This document shows, piece after piece, positions 6,864 to 15,611 of a stretch of 64,000 bases of DNA (positions within the stretch are counted from its first letter, which is position 1; every line of letters starts with the position of its first letter). Below the pieces are notes generated by a model. It searched no databases. It was not told the origin of the DNA and worked only from the letters and a program-made list of their open reading frames with translations. The position numbers and the translations under genes were made by a program. Source of the DNA: Streptomyces sp. NBC_01268 (GTDB lineage: Bacteria > Actinomycetota > Actinomycetes > Streptomycetales > Streptomycetaceae). The stretch is taken from NCBI RefSeq assembly GCF_036240795.1, contig NZ_CP108454.1, positions 8,244,001 through 8,308,000 of the forward strand, given 5' to 3'.

Positions 6864-8561
6864 ATGCGCGTTTTGCTCATCGCCAGCAGTTACAACAGCC
6901 TCACGCAGCGCGTCGAGGTCGAGTTGAGGGATCGCGGCCACTGCGTCGCGGTAGAGATCACGCCCGACGGAGCGGCCGTGCGGGAAGCCGTCGTGCGGCA
7001 CGCACCCGAGCTGGTTGTCGCCCCGCTGCTCAAGACGGTCGTGCCCCGGGACGTGTGGTCACGTCACCTCTGCCTGATCGTGCACCCGGGGCCGATGGGT
7101 GATCGGGGGCCGTCCTCACTGGACTGGGCGATTCACGAGGGGGTCACCGCGTGGGGAGTCACCGTCCTTCAGGCCGATGAGGAGATGGACGCGGGCGACG
7201 TCTGGGCGACCGCCGACTTCCCCGTGCCCGAGGTCGGCAAGAGCGACCTGTACCGAAACGAGCTTTCCGATGCAGCCATGGCCGCCGTGCACCGCGCGGT
7301 CGAGCGGGTGGCCGCCGGGGCCGCACCACGCCCACAGACGGGCCCGGTCCGCGTCCGGCCCCCTTTCCGGCAGGAGCAGCGCAGGATCGTCTGGGACGTG
7401 GACGACACCGAGACAGTCCTGCGATCCCTGAGAGCCGCCGATTCCCAGCCCGGAGTCCGGGACGAGCTGCTCGGAGCCGAATGGTTCCTGCACGGCGGCC
7501 ACCCGGAGGAGAGCCTGCGCGGGCGGCCGGGCGACCTACTGGCCACCCGGTCGGGCGCGGTATGCCGTGCCACCGTGGACGGCGCGGTGTGGATCCCCGA
7601 GCTCCGCGCCCGCACCGGCCGTGGCATGCCACGTGCCTGCAAGCTCCCGGCGACCCTGGCCCTCGCCGACCGGCTGCCCAAGCTCCCCGAACTACCGGCA
7701 CCCGCCGACCCGGCGCCGGGCTACCGGACCTGGTCCGACATCCGGTACCGCGAGCAGGGACCGGTCGGTGTGCTGTCCTTCGAGTTTCCCGGTGGGGCGA
7801 TGAGCACGGACCAGTGCCGCCGCCTCCTCGCCGCGTATGAGACAGCCCGCGGGCGCCCCACGTCCGTCCTGGTGCTCGGCGGGCAGCGCGACTTCTTCTC
7901 CAACGGCATCCATCTGAACGTCATCGATGCCTCCGCCGACCCTGCCGCGGAGTCCTGGGCCAACATCAACGCCATGAACGACCTGGTCGAGGCGGTTCTC
8001 ACCACGACCGACCGGCTTGTCGTGAGCGCGATCGGCGGCAACGCCGCGGCCGGCGGGGTGATGCTCGCCCTGGCTGCCGACGAGGTCTGGTGCCGTTCGG
8101 GGTCGGTGCTCAATCCGCACTACCGGCGCATGGGTCTGTACGGATCCGAGTACTGGACCCGCACCGTGCCTGGAAGGGTGGGCGAGGCCTTGGCCGTGCG
8201 CCTCATGGAGGAGGCCCGGCCGGTGTCCGCTGCGGCAGCCCTGGAGATGGGGCTGGTCGACCGGGTCGTGGACTGCGGACCCGAGGGCTTCGCTGGCGAA
8301 ATCACCCGATCGGCCCTTCGTATGGCATCGCGTGACGGTCTCCAACCGCGGATCGCGGCGAAGAAGGCGGAACACGAGCGGCGACAGTCCGTCGCTCCCC
8401 TCGCGGCTCACCGTGAACAGGAGCTCTCCCGGATGCGGGCGATCTTCGACGATCCCGCAGCGAGCTACCACGCGCTGCGCCGGGCCTTCGTACGGAAGGA
8501 GTCGCCCGAGCCGCTCTCGGCTTCGTCCGGGTGCGAGGGCGGGTGGATCGACCGACCGTAG
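6864..8561 (+). CDS. hypX: Hydrogenase maturation factor HypX/HoxX (CO ligand synthesis)
   Basis: 565 residues, ATG 6864 with GAAGGG at 6853-6858. The N-terminal ~170 residues are formyl-THF-transferase-like (HPGPMGDRGPSSLDWAI at 74-90, then GVTVLQADEEMDAGDVWA). The C-terminal half is crotonase-like (FFSNGIHLNVIDA, AAGGVMLALAADEVW). HypX takes the formyl group of N10-formyl-THF and converts it to CO for the hydrogenase NiFe(CN)2CO site, mainly in aerobic organisms. It is the first gene of the block, 57 bases ahead of the hydrogenase small subunit. A C-terminal arginine-rich tail of about 90 residues matches the family. Confidence 0.9.
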   Translation: MRVLLIASSYNSLTQRVEVELRDRGHCVAVEITPDGAAVREAVVRHAPELVVAPLLKTVVPRDVWSRHLCLIVHPGPMGDRGPSSLDWAIHEGVTAWGVTVLQADEEMDAGDVWATADFPVPEVGKSDLYRNELSDAAMAAVHRAVERVAAGAAPRPQTGPVRVRPPFRQEQRRIVWDVDDTETVLRSLRAADSQPGVRDELLGAEWFLHGGHPEESLRGRPGDLLATRSGAVCRATVDGAVWIPELRARTGRGMPRACKLPATLALADRLPKLPELPAPADPAPGYRTWSDIRYREQGPVGVLSFEFPGGAMSTDQCRRLLAAYETARGRPTSVLVLGGQRDFFSNGIHLNVIDASADPAAESWANINAMNDLVEAVLTTTDRLVVSAIGGNAAAGGVMLALAADEVWCRSGSVLNPHYRRMGLYGSEYWTRTVPGRVGEALAVRLMEEARPVSAAAALEMGLVDRVVDCGPEGFAGEITRSALRMASRDGLQPRIAAKKAEHERRQSVAPLAAHREQELSRMRAIFDDPAASYHALRRAFVRKESPEPLSASSGCEGGWIDRP

Positions 8562-8618
8562 AACGAGACCCGGGCCCGAGACGAGGCCTTCCTCCCACCC
8601 CTCCGCAGGAGGCGACCC

Positions 8619-9701
8619 ATGAGCGCAGCAAGGCCGGCACCGGTCGAGGACCAGAGCGCCGCACCCGGCAGTGAAGAGAAGCCGATCCACATTCTCTGGA
8701 TCAACGCGGGTCTGAGCTGCGACGGCGACTCGGTGGCACTGACCGCCGCCATGCAGCCCAGCATCGAGGAGATTGCGCTCGCGGGGCTGCCGGGGCTGCC
8801 CAGGATCGCTGTCCACTGGCCGCTGATCGACTTCGAGTGTGGTCCGGTGGGTGGCGCCGACACGTTCATCGAGTGGTTCTTCAAGGGGGAGAGGGGCGAG
8901 ATCGACCCGTTCGTGCTGGTCGTCGAAGGATCGATCCCGAACGAGGCCATCAAGCAGGAGGGCTACTGGAGCGGCTTCGGTGACGACCCTGAGACCGGGC
9001 AGCCCATCACCACCAGTGAGTGGATCGACCGGCTGGCGCCCAAGGCCCTCGCGGTGGTCGCGATCGGCACCTGTGCCACGTATGGCGGCATCCACGCCAT
9101 GGCGGGGAACCCGACCGGCGCGATGGGCCTCCCGGACTACCTCGGCTGGGACTGGAAGTCGCACGCCGGCATCCCCATCGTGTGCGTGCCCGGCTGTCCG
9201 ATCCAGCCGGACAACTTCGCGGAGACGCTGACCTACCTGCTCTATCAGGCGGTCGGCTCCGCGCCCATGATCCCGCTCGACGACAAGCTGCGGCCCACCT
9301 GGCTGTTCGGGGCGACCGTGCACGAGGGCTGCGACCGGGCCGGCTACTACGAGCAGGGCCAGTTCGCCTCGACGTACGACTCGCCCAAGTGCCTGGTGAA
9401 GCTCGGCTGCTGGGGCCCGGTCGTCAAGTGCAACGTCCCCAAGCGCGGCTGGATCAACGGCGTCGGCGGCTGTCCGAACGTCGGCGGCATCTGCATCGCG
9501 TGCACCATGCCCGGATTCCCGGACAAGTTCATGCCGTTCATGGACGAACCTCCCGGCGGCAAGGTCTCCAGCACCGCCAGCGGCGTGTACGGCTCCGTCA
9601 TCCGCCGTCTGCGGACGATCACGGCCAAGACGGTGGACAAGGAGCCGAAGTGGCGGCACACCGGCGAACGGATCACCACCGGCTACCGACCGCCCTGGTG
9701 A
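8619..9701 (+). CDS. hhyS: [NiFe] hydrogenase small subunit, group 1h
   Basis: 360 residues from ATG 8619 with GGAGG eight bases upstream. It carries Fe-S clusters that pass electrons from the active site. The proximal-cluster motif reads L-S-C-D-G-D-S at 32-38, so the usual second cysteine is Asp; this Asp is a hallmark of group 1h enzymes, whose proximal 4Fe-4S is held by three Cys and one Asp. Other cluster Cys are in IGTCATYGG, CVPGCPIQPD, and CLVKLGCWGPVVKCN to CPNVGGICIACTMPGFPDKF. No Tat signal or C-terminal membrane helix is present, as in other actinobacterial 1h enzymes. It pairs with hhyL 90 bases downstream. Confidence 0.93.
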   Translation: MSAARPAPVEDQSAAPGSEEKPIHILWINAGLSCDGDSVALTAAMQPSIEEIALAGLPGLPRIAVHWPLIDFECGPVGGADTFIEWFFKGERGEIDPFVLVVEGSIPNEAIKQEGYWSGFGDDPETGQPITTSEWIDRLAPKALAVVAIGTCATYGGIHAMAGNPTGAMGLPDYLGWDWKSHAGIPIVCVPGCPIQPDNFAETLTYLLYQAVGSAPMIPLDDKLRPTWLFGATVHEGCDRAGYYEQGQFASTYDSPKCLVKLGCWGPVVKCNVPKRGWINGVGGCPNVGGICIACTMPGFPDKFMPFMDEPPGGKVSSTASGVYGSVIRRLRTITAKTVDKEPKWRHTGERITTGYRPPW

Positions 9702-9791
9702 CCGCGACGCCCGCAGATCCTTCCAGCAGCAACCCCCATCCATCCCACTGTTCGCGAAGTCGAAGAGTTCACGAAGGGCATCACGGCGACC

Positions 9792-11576
9792 ATGGCATCT
9801 CCCCCTAAGACGACGGGTGACGGCTCCGGACTGGTGGAGATGGCGTGGGACCCCATCACCCGGATCGTGGGCAGCCTCGGCATCCACACGAAGATCGATT
9901 TCAAGCAGAAGCGCGTCGCGGAGTGCTACAGCACGTCCTCCGTCTTCCGCGGCTACAGCGTCTTCATGCGGGGCAAGGACCCCCGCGACGCGCACTTCAT
10001 CACCAGCCGTATCTGCGGCATCTGCGGCGACAACCACGCCACCTGCTCCGTGTACGCGCAGAACATGGCGTACGGCGTGAAGCCGCCGCACCTCGGTGAG
10101 TGGATCATCAATCTCGGCGAGTCCGCGGAGTACATGTTCGACCACAACATCTTCCAGGAGAACCTGGTCGGGGTCGACTACTGCGAGAAGATGGTCCGCG
10201 AGACCAACCCCGGCGTCCTGGAACTGGCCGAGCGCACCGAGGCGCCGCACGCCGCCGAGCACGGCTATCGGACGATCGCGGACATCATGCGCTCCCTCAA
10301 CCCTCTTGAAGGGGAGTTCTACCGCGAGGCGCTCCAGGTCAGCCGCTACACCCGGGAGATGTTCTGCCTCATGGAGGGGCGGCACGTCCACCCCTCCACC
10401 TTGTACCCCGGTGGTGTCGGCACGGTCGCGTCCGTGCAGCTGTTCACCGACTACATGAGCCGACTGATGCGGTACGTGGAGTTCATGAAGCGGGTCGTCC
10501 CGCTCCACGACGACCTCTTCGACTTCTTCTACGAGGCGCTGCCCGGCTACGAGGAGGTCGGCCGCCGCCGTGTGCTGCTCGGCTGCTGGGGCGCGCTCAA
10601 CGACCCCGAGTACTGCGACTTCACCTACGCCAACATGAGCGACTGGGGCCGGCGGATGTTCGTCACCCCCGGTGTCGTCGTCGACGGCAAGCTGGTGACC
10701 AACGACCTCACCGAGATCAACCTCGGCCTGCGGATCCTGCTCGGCAGCTCGTACTACGAGGACTGGCAGGGCCAGGAGCAGTTCGTCACCCGCGATCCGC
10801 TGGGCAACCCGGTCGACCCGCGCCACCCGTGGAACCAGCACACGATCCCGGCCCCGCAGAAGCGGAACTTCGACGACAAGTACAGCTGGGTCATGTCCCC
10901 GCGTTGGTTCGACGGCAAGGACCACCTGGCCCTGGACACCGGCGGCGGCCCCCTCGCCCGCCTGTGGTCCACCGCGCTCTCCGGCCTCGTCGACATCGGC
11001 TACATCAAGGCCACCGGGCACAGCGTCGTCATCAACCTCCCCCGGACGATGACCAAGCCGGAGACCACCTTCGAGTGGAAGATCCCGAAGTGGAGCAACG
11101 CCCTGGAGCGCAACCGCGCGCGGACCTACTTCCAGGCGTACGCGGCCGCAGTCGCCCTGCACTGCGCCGAGAAGGGCCTGGAGGAGGTCCGCGCCGGACG
11201 CACGCAGACCTGGGAGAAGTTCGAGGTGCCGGACGAGGCCATCGGCGTCGGCTTCACCGAGGCCGTACGCGGTGTCCTCTCGCACCACATGGTCATCAGG
11301 GACGGCAAGATCGCCAACTACCACCCCTACCCGCCGACGCCGTGGAACGCCTCCACGCGGGATACGTTCGGGACCCCCGGACCGTACGAGGACGCGGTGC
11401 AGAACACGCCGATCTTCGAGGAGAACACGCCCGAGAACTTCAAGGGCATCGACATCATGCGCGCCGTGCGCAGCTTCGACCCCTGTCTGCCGTGCGGCGT
11501 CCACATGTACACGGGCAGCGGCAGGACCGTGAAGCAGATGCACGTGCCCACCGGCCTGAGCGGTCTGGCCGGATGA
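9792..11576 (+). CDS. hhyL: [NiFe] hydrogenase large subunit, group 1h
   Basis: 594 residues. The four nickel-binding cysteines are in RICGICGDNH (Cys75, Cys78) and DPCLPCGVHM (Cys565, Cys568). Both motif variants fit group 1h high-affinity hydrogenases, which oxidise hydrogen at atmospheric levels in spores or starved mycelium of Streptomyces. After His571 there is a 23-residue tail, expected to be cut off by the maturation protease encoded at 14812. The stop overlaps the start of the NifU-like gene (ATGA). The physiological role is family knowledge, not tested here. Confidence 0.94.
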   Translation: MASPPKTTGDGSGLVEMAWDPITRIVGSLGIHTKIDFKQKRVAECYSTSSVFRGYSVFMRGKDPRDAHFITSRICGICGDNHATCSVYAQNMAYGVKPPHLGEWIINLGESAEYMFDHNIFQENLVGVDYCEKMVRETNPGVLELAERTEAPHAAEHGYRTIADIMRSLNPLEGEFYREALQVSRYTREMFCLMEGRHVHPSTLYPGGVGTVASVQLFTDYMSRLMRYVEFMKRVVPLHDDLFDFFYEALPGYEEVGRRRVLLGCWGALNDPEYCDFTYANMSDWGRRMFVTPGVVVDGKLVTNDLTEINLGLRILLGSSYYEDWQGQEQFVTRDPLGNPVDPRHPWNQHTIPAPQKRNFDDKYSWVMSPRWFDGKDHLALDTGGGPLARLWSTALSGLVDIGYIKATGHSVVINLPRTMTKPETTFEWKIPKWSNALERNRARTYFQAYAAAVALHCAEKGLEEVRAGRTQTWEKFEVPDEAIGVGFTEAVRGVLSHHMVIRDGKIANYHPYPPTPWNASTRDTFGTPGPYEDAVQNTPIFEENTPENFKGIDIMRAVRSFDPCLPCGVHMYTGSGRTVKQMHVPTGLSGLAG

Positions 11577-12130
11577 GCACGACGACCGCCGAACAGGCGG
11601 GCCGACGGGTCGAGGAGGTCCTGGACCGGCTGGCCGAGAGAGGCGACGCCCAGGCCTCCGCGGCCGCGGAGGAAGTCGTACGCGTCCTCATGGAGTTCTA
11701 CGGCAGCGGCATCGCCCGTGTGGTCGAGCTGCTCGGGCGTCCCGCCGTCCCTCCGCCCGCCGACCCGCTGGGCCCGCTGCTCGCGGACGACCTCGTCGCG
11801 AGCCTGCTCAACCTGCACGGACTGCACCCGGAAGACGCGCCGACCCGCATCGAACGCGCACTGTCCGCGCTACCGCAGCCCGTGGAGAACGCCGGTTTCG
11901 ATCCGGCGACGGGTGTGCTGCGGCTGCGGGTCACCGCCTCGGCCGGCTGCGGCTGCTCCGGCACCCGGGACTCCGTCCGGCAGGCTGCCGTGGACGCCCT
12001 CGCCTGCTTCGCCCCCGAGGTGACCGGCGTCGAGCTGGAGAGCGGCGCCCAGCGGGGACCGGAGCTGCTCCAGATCGGCACCCGTCCGACGCTCGCGGGC
12101 GCGGACGGCCGATCGTCGGCCGCCCGGTGA
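11573..12130 (+). CDS. NifU-like (C-terminal domain) Fe-S protein of the hydrogenase operon
   Basis: 185 residues, ATGA overlap with hhyL. An N-terminal helical part is followed by an NifU C-domain-like region whose cluster motif is AGCGCSG (Cys126, Cys128), i.e. C-x-C rather than the usual C-x-x-C. NifU-domain genes sit directly after the large subunit in other actinobacterial 1h loci. It may supply Fe-S clusters to HhyS or carry electrons from the hydrogenase to the quinone pool. Role is inferred from position. Confidence 0.75.
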   Translation: MSTTTAEQAGRRVEEVLDRLAERGDAQASAAAEEVVRVLMEFYGSGIARVVELLGRPAVPPPADPLGPLLADDLVASLLNLHGLHPEDAPTRIERALSALPQPVENAGFDPATGVLRLRVTASAGCGCSGTRDSVRQAAVDALACFAPEVTGVELESGAQRGPELLQIGTRPTLAGADGRSSAAR

Positions 12131-12786
12131 ACGGGCTGCCGAGCAGCGCCGTGCGGCCTCATGGGGCTACCGGGCTGCGCCGGTTCACCACCCCCCGCCC
12201 GCCCCGTGAGGAGCGCTGCGAACTGTGCGGCGTCCCGCTGGCAGCCGAGGAGCGCCACCCGCACCTCGTCGACACCGACAAACGGGCCCTGGTCTGTTCC
12301 TGCGGCCCGTGCGCGCAGCTCATGGACCGCTCGGCCGCCTCCCCGGGACGGTTCCGGGCGGTCCCGGGCCGCTTCCTGAGCGACCCGGGCCACCGGATCG
12401 ACGACCGGACCTGGGAGTCGCTGCGGATCCCCGTCTCGGTCGCGTTCGTGTTCCACAACTCCGCCCTCGACCTGCCGGTGGCGCTCTACCCGAGCCCCGC
12501 CGGCGCCACGGAGAGCGAACCGGGCCAAGAGGCCTGGCGGTCCGTCCTCGAGGCCACCCGGCTCGCCTCCCTCCTCGAACCCGACGTCGAAGCACTGCTG
12601 CTGCGCCGTCACGAGGGCCGCACCGAGTGCTTCCTCGTGCCGGTCGATCTCTGCTACGAACTGGTGGGCCGCATGAGACTGCACTGGCAGGGCTTCGACG
12701 GAGGCGCGGAGGCACGGGCGGAACTCGACGGCCTCTTCGCGCACGTCCGCAGCCTCGCCCGCGAACCGCGGGGGAGCCGGCCGTGA
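12127..12786 (+). CDS. DUF5947-like protein with Cys-rich metal motif
   Basis: 219 residues; GTG start overlaps the previous stop. CELC at 31-34 and CSCGPC at 57-62 look like a zinc- or iron-binding knuckle. The C-terminal part has no recognised motif. Conserved in actinobacterial hydrogenase operons but uncharacterised; the DUF number is from memory. Co-translation with the NifU-like protein and absence of a signal peptide suggest a cytoplasmic electron-transfer or assembly role. Confidence 0.7.
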   Translation: MNGLPSSAVRPHGATGLRRFTTPRPPREERCELCGVPLAAEERHPHLVDTDKRALVCSCGPCAQLMDRSAASPGRFRAVPGRFLSDPGHRIDDRTWESLRIPVSVAFVFHNSALDLPVALYPSPAGATESEPGQEAWRSVLEATRLASLLEPDVEALLLRRHEGRTECFLVPVDLCYELVGRMRLHWQGFDGGAEARAELDGLFAHVRSLAREPRGSRP

Positions 12787-13421
12787 CCGAGTTCTCCTTC
12801 GCCTGCACCGGAGTCCGCGCCGACGCCTACGCGGCCGGCCCCACGCTCGTGTTCCGGCTGCGGATCACCGCCACCGGCGGCACCCGGGTCCACGCCATGG
12901 CCCTGCGTTGCCAGATCCGCGTCGAACCGGCCCGGCGCGGCTACGACGACCAAGAGGCCGCCGCCCTGGGCGACCTCTTCGGCGAACGCTCCCGGTGGGG
13001 AAGCACCCTCAACCCGGTCCAGTTCGCTCATGCCTCCGTCATGGTGCCCGGCTTCACCGACGAGATCGAGACCGACCTCGTCGTGCCCTGCACGTACGAC
13101 ACCGACATCGCCGCGTCCCGCTACCTCCGGGCGCTCACTGACGGCGACGTCCCGCTGCTCCTGCTCTTCTCCGGCACCGCGTTCACCGGCGCCGGCGGCT
13201 TCCACGTCGAGCCCGTGCCCTGGGACAAGGAGGTCTCCCACCGCATGCCCGTGAAGGTCTGGCACGAGATGATCGACCAGCACTTCCCCGGCTGCGGATG
13301 GATCAGGCTCCCCGGCGACGCGATGGACGCGCTGCTCGCCTACCGCTCGCGCCGGGCCCTCCCGTCGTGGGAGGCCACCGTCGAGTCCCTGCTCGAAGCG
13401 GCGGGGGAGAGGACACGATGA
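12783..13421 (+). CDS. DUF6084-like hydrogenase-operon protein
   Basis: 212 residues; GTG start overlaps the previous stop by four bases. Beta-rich sequence without membrane segments or metal motifs (single Cys residues only), e.g. TEFSFACTGVRADAYAAGPTLVFRLRI. The first 90 residues read like an immunoglobulin- or arrestin-like sandwich (RITATGGTRVHAMALRCQIRVEP). Translationally coupled on both sides, so probably needed in fixed ratio with its neighbours. Function unknown. Confidence 0.7.
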   Translation: MTEFSFACTGVRADAYAAGPTLVFRLRITATGGTRVHAMALRCQIRVEPARRGYDDQEAAALGDLFGERSRWGSTLNPVQFAHASVMVPGFTDEIETDLVVPCTYDTDIAASRYLRALTDGDVPLLLLFSGTAFTGAGGFHVEPVPWDKEVSHRMPVKVWHEMIDQHFPGCGWIRLPGDAMDALLAYRSRRALPSWEATVESLLEAAGERTR

Positions 13422-14815
13422 CCACGATCGCCTTCACCCCCGCCACCGAGGCGCGGTTCGCCGTCGCCCGGCACGTCGCCGACGCCGTTCTCTTCGAGGG
13501 GTACGTGCTCTACCCGTACCGCGCGTCCGCCGCGAAGAACCGGCTCCGCTGGCAGTTCGGGGTCCTCGTGCCGCCGTCCTGGAGCGTCGCCGCCGAGGAG
13601 CACGACTTCCAGCTCACCGAGTGCCTCATGGAGCCCAGGACGGGTACCGAACTCGCCGTGGAGGTCCGGTTCCTGCACGCCCAGCGGCGCACCGTCGAGG
13701 AACGGCGCAGCGACGGCACCTTCGCGCCGACCGGCGAACTCGCCTTGGACGACCGGGTCCTGGTGCCCTGGGACGAGGGTGTCGAGGAGCGCGTCTCCCT
13801 CGTCGTTCCCGTCGCCGACCTACACGGAGACGGCACCGTCCTGCCCTTCACCCGGCCCGCCGCCGAGGAGACGGAGGAGGTCACCGACGCCGACGGCCGC
13901 ATCCTCGGTCGGCTCGTGCGCCGCCGCGAAGAGATCAGCGGCGTCCTGCGGATCTCGGCGGCCGAACTCGACGGCCCGTACCGCGTCGAGCGGCTCTCGG
14001 TCACGGTGGAGAACACCAGCACCTGGACCGCCGGGTGGGACACCGACCGTCACGCGGCCCTGCCGCACTCCCTCGTCGCCACCCACACTTTGCTCCGCCT
14101 CGACGGAGGCTCGTTCCTGTCGATGACCGATCCGCCGGAGTGGGCGAAGGGTGCCGTCGCCGCCTGCCGCAACCTGCACACCTGGCCCGTCCTGGCCGGC
14201 GAACCCGGCCGCGACGACCTCCTGCTCTCCTCGCCGATCATCCTGGAGGACCACCCGGCGATCGCACCCGAGAGCCCCGGCGCCCTCTACGACGCGACCG
14301 AGATCGACGAGATCCTCGCCCTGCGCACGGCGGCCCTCACCGACGAGGAGAAGCGCGAGGCCAGGGGGACCGACGCCCGTGCGGCCGCGGTGATCGAGCT
14401 GGCGGACACCATGCCGCCCGAGGTCCTCGAACGGCTGCACGGTGCCGTACGGAGCCTGCGGAGCGTCACCGCAGCGCCGGAGCCGACCGGGAACATCCTC
14501 GAACCGGACACACCCTGGTGGGATCCGGGAGGCGACACCGCTGTCGATCCGGGCAACGACCATGTCCTCGTCGACGGCCACGCGGTCCGCGCAGGAAGCA
14601 GGGTCGTCCTGCGACCGCGGCTGCGCCGCACGGACGCCCAGGACCTGTTCCTCGACGGGCGCGGCGCGCTGGTCGAGGCCGTCCTGCACGACGTCGACGG
14701 CGGCGTCCACATCGCCGTGACCGTGGAGGACGATCCCGGCGCCGACATCCGCCGCGAGCAGGGCCGCTTTCTCTACTTCCGGCCCGACGAGGTCGAAGCC
14801 CTGGAGAACGGGTGA
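13418..14815 (+). CDS. Conserved hydrogenase-operon protein of unknown function
   Basis: 465 residues; ATG overlaps the previous stop (ATGA). The N-terminal ~350 residues are rich in beta strands with several acidic loops; the C-terminal ~90 residues, after a Pro/Asp-rich linker (DTPWWDPGGDTAVDPGNDH), read HAVRAGSRVVLRPRLRRTDAQDLFLDGR, a small beta barrel-like segment. No cofactor motif, signal peptide or membrane helix is visible. Similar genes travel with group 1h hydrogenases. It is the largest uncharacterised member of the operon. Confidence 0.7.
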   Translation: MTTIAFTPATEARFAVARHVADAVLFEGYVLYPYRASAAKNRLRWQFGVLVPPSWSVAAEEHDFQLTECLMEPRTGTELAVEVRFLHAQRRTVEERRSDGTFAPTGELALDDRVLVPWDEGVEERVSLVVPVADLHGDGTVLPFTRPAAEETEEVTDADGRILGRLVRRREEISGVLRISAAELDGPYRVERLSVTVENTSTWTAGWDTDRHAALPHSLVATHTLLRLDGGSFLSMTDPPEWAKGAVAACRNLHTWPVLAGEPGRDDLLLSSPIILEDHPAIAPESPGALYDATEIDEILALRTAALTDEEKREARGTDARAAAVIELADTMPPEVLERLHGAVRSLRSVTAAPEPTGNILEPDTPWWDPGGDTAVDPGNDHVLVDGHAVRAGSRVVLRPRLRRTDAQDLFLDGRGALVEAVLHDVDGGVHIAVTVEDDPGADIRREQGRFLYFRPDEVEALENG

Positions 14816-15336
14816 ACGGCCCCGCGCGCCGACCTCCGGAGCACGGCACGCTCCGCACCCTCGTGGCCGGGGTGGGCAACATCTTCCTCAGCGACGACGG
14901 CTTCGGCGTGGAGACCCTGCGACGGCTCAGCCGCGAGGATCTCCCCGCCGGCGTCGAACTGACCGACGTCGGTGTGCGGGGCGTCCACCTCGCGTACGAG
15001 CTTCTCGACGGCTGGGACACCCTGGTCCTCGTCGATGTCACGGCCCGCGGCGGTGCACCGGGGACGCTCTACCTCATCGACGCCTCGGCGCCCGGCGACC
15101 GCGCTTCGGAGCCCGAGCCGCTCGACGGGCACCGGATGACGCCCGATGCGGTCCTTGCCCTGCTCGACACTCTGTGCGCGGGAACAGGGGCCGCGCCACC
15201 ACGGCGGATCCTCGTCGTGGGCTGCGAACCGGCCTGCCTGGACGAGGGCATCGGGCTCAGCCCACAGGTCGCATCGGCCGTGCCAGAAGCAGTGCGGATG
15301 GTGACCGAACTCGTCCGCCAGCAAGCCGTCGTATGA
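14812..15336 (+). CDS. hupD: Hydrogenase maturation protease (HupD/HyaD family)
   Basis: 174 residues; GTG start overlaps the previous stop. Family motif GVGNIFLSDDGFG at 20-32 with the nickel-sensing Asp29, a second acidic site in LVDVTARGG, and GCEPACLDEGIGLS near the end. It removes the C-terminal tail of the large subunit after nickel insertion; HhyL has the matching 23-residue extension. Translationally coupled to the 465-residue protein. Confidence 0.9.
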   Translation: MNGPARRPPEHGTLRTLVAGVGNIFLSDDGFGVETLRRLSREDLPAGVELTDVGVRGVHLAYELLDGWDTLVLVDVTARGGAPGTLYLIDASAPGDRASEPEPLDGHRMTPDAVLALLDTLCAGTGAAPPRRILVVGCEPACLDEGIGLSPQVASAVPEAVRMVTELVRQQAVV

Positions 15337-15356
15337 CTACGGAAACGGAGAGCACC

Positions 15357-15473
15357 ATGCACAGGAACGTCCTCGGCGCCGCGGTCGCCGTCACCGCCGC
15401 TCTGGCGGTCGCGGCCGCCGTCGTCGCAGTCCTCCCCGACCTCCGGCGCTACCTGCGCATCAGCCGGATGTGA
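15357..15473 (+). CDS. Micro-membrane protein, DUF6893-like
   Basis: 38 residues from ATG 15357, chosen because GGAG lies 6 bases upstream; an alternative ATG at 15333 overlaps the protease stop and gives 46 residues. One membrane helix (NVLGAAVAVTAALAVAAAVVAVL) is followed by a basic tail DLRRYLRISRM. The same tail pattern is seen in small actinobacterial proteins of this type. It could tether the soluble hydrogenase to the membrane; that is speculation from context. Confidence 0.6.
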   Translation: MHRNVLGAAVAVTAALAVAAAVVAVLPDLRRYLRISRM

Positions 15474-15611
15474 CGCCCCCTCGGGTTCGGTGACGCCCGC
15501 TGCACCGAACGGACGACACCGGCGCCCGGTGCGGCGTGCCGGGCACCCTGCCCATCGCCCCCGTCCTCTAATGGCACCCGAGACCCACCCCCGCGCGCAG
15601 GACGGAAGCAC

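Noticed and set aside
7692..11543. 1283-residue open frame on the minus strand across hypX, hhyS and hhyL
   Set aside because: Antisense shadow of GC-biased genes; composition is Val/Asp/Arg-rich without domains and the plus-strand genes carry clear motifs.
13621..14811. Long plus-strand frame ahead of the protease gene
   Set aside because: Only the part from GTG 14812 has protease motifs; the earlier part is out of frame with the 465-residue gene and is Arg/Pro-rich.
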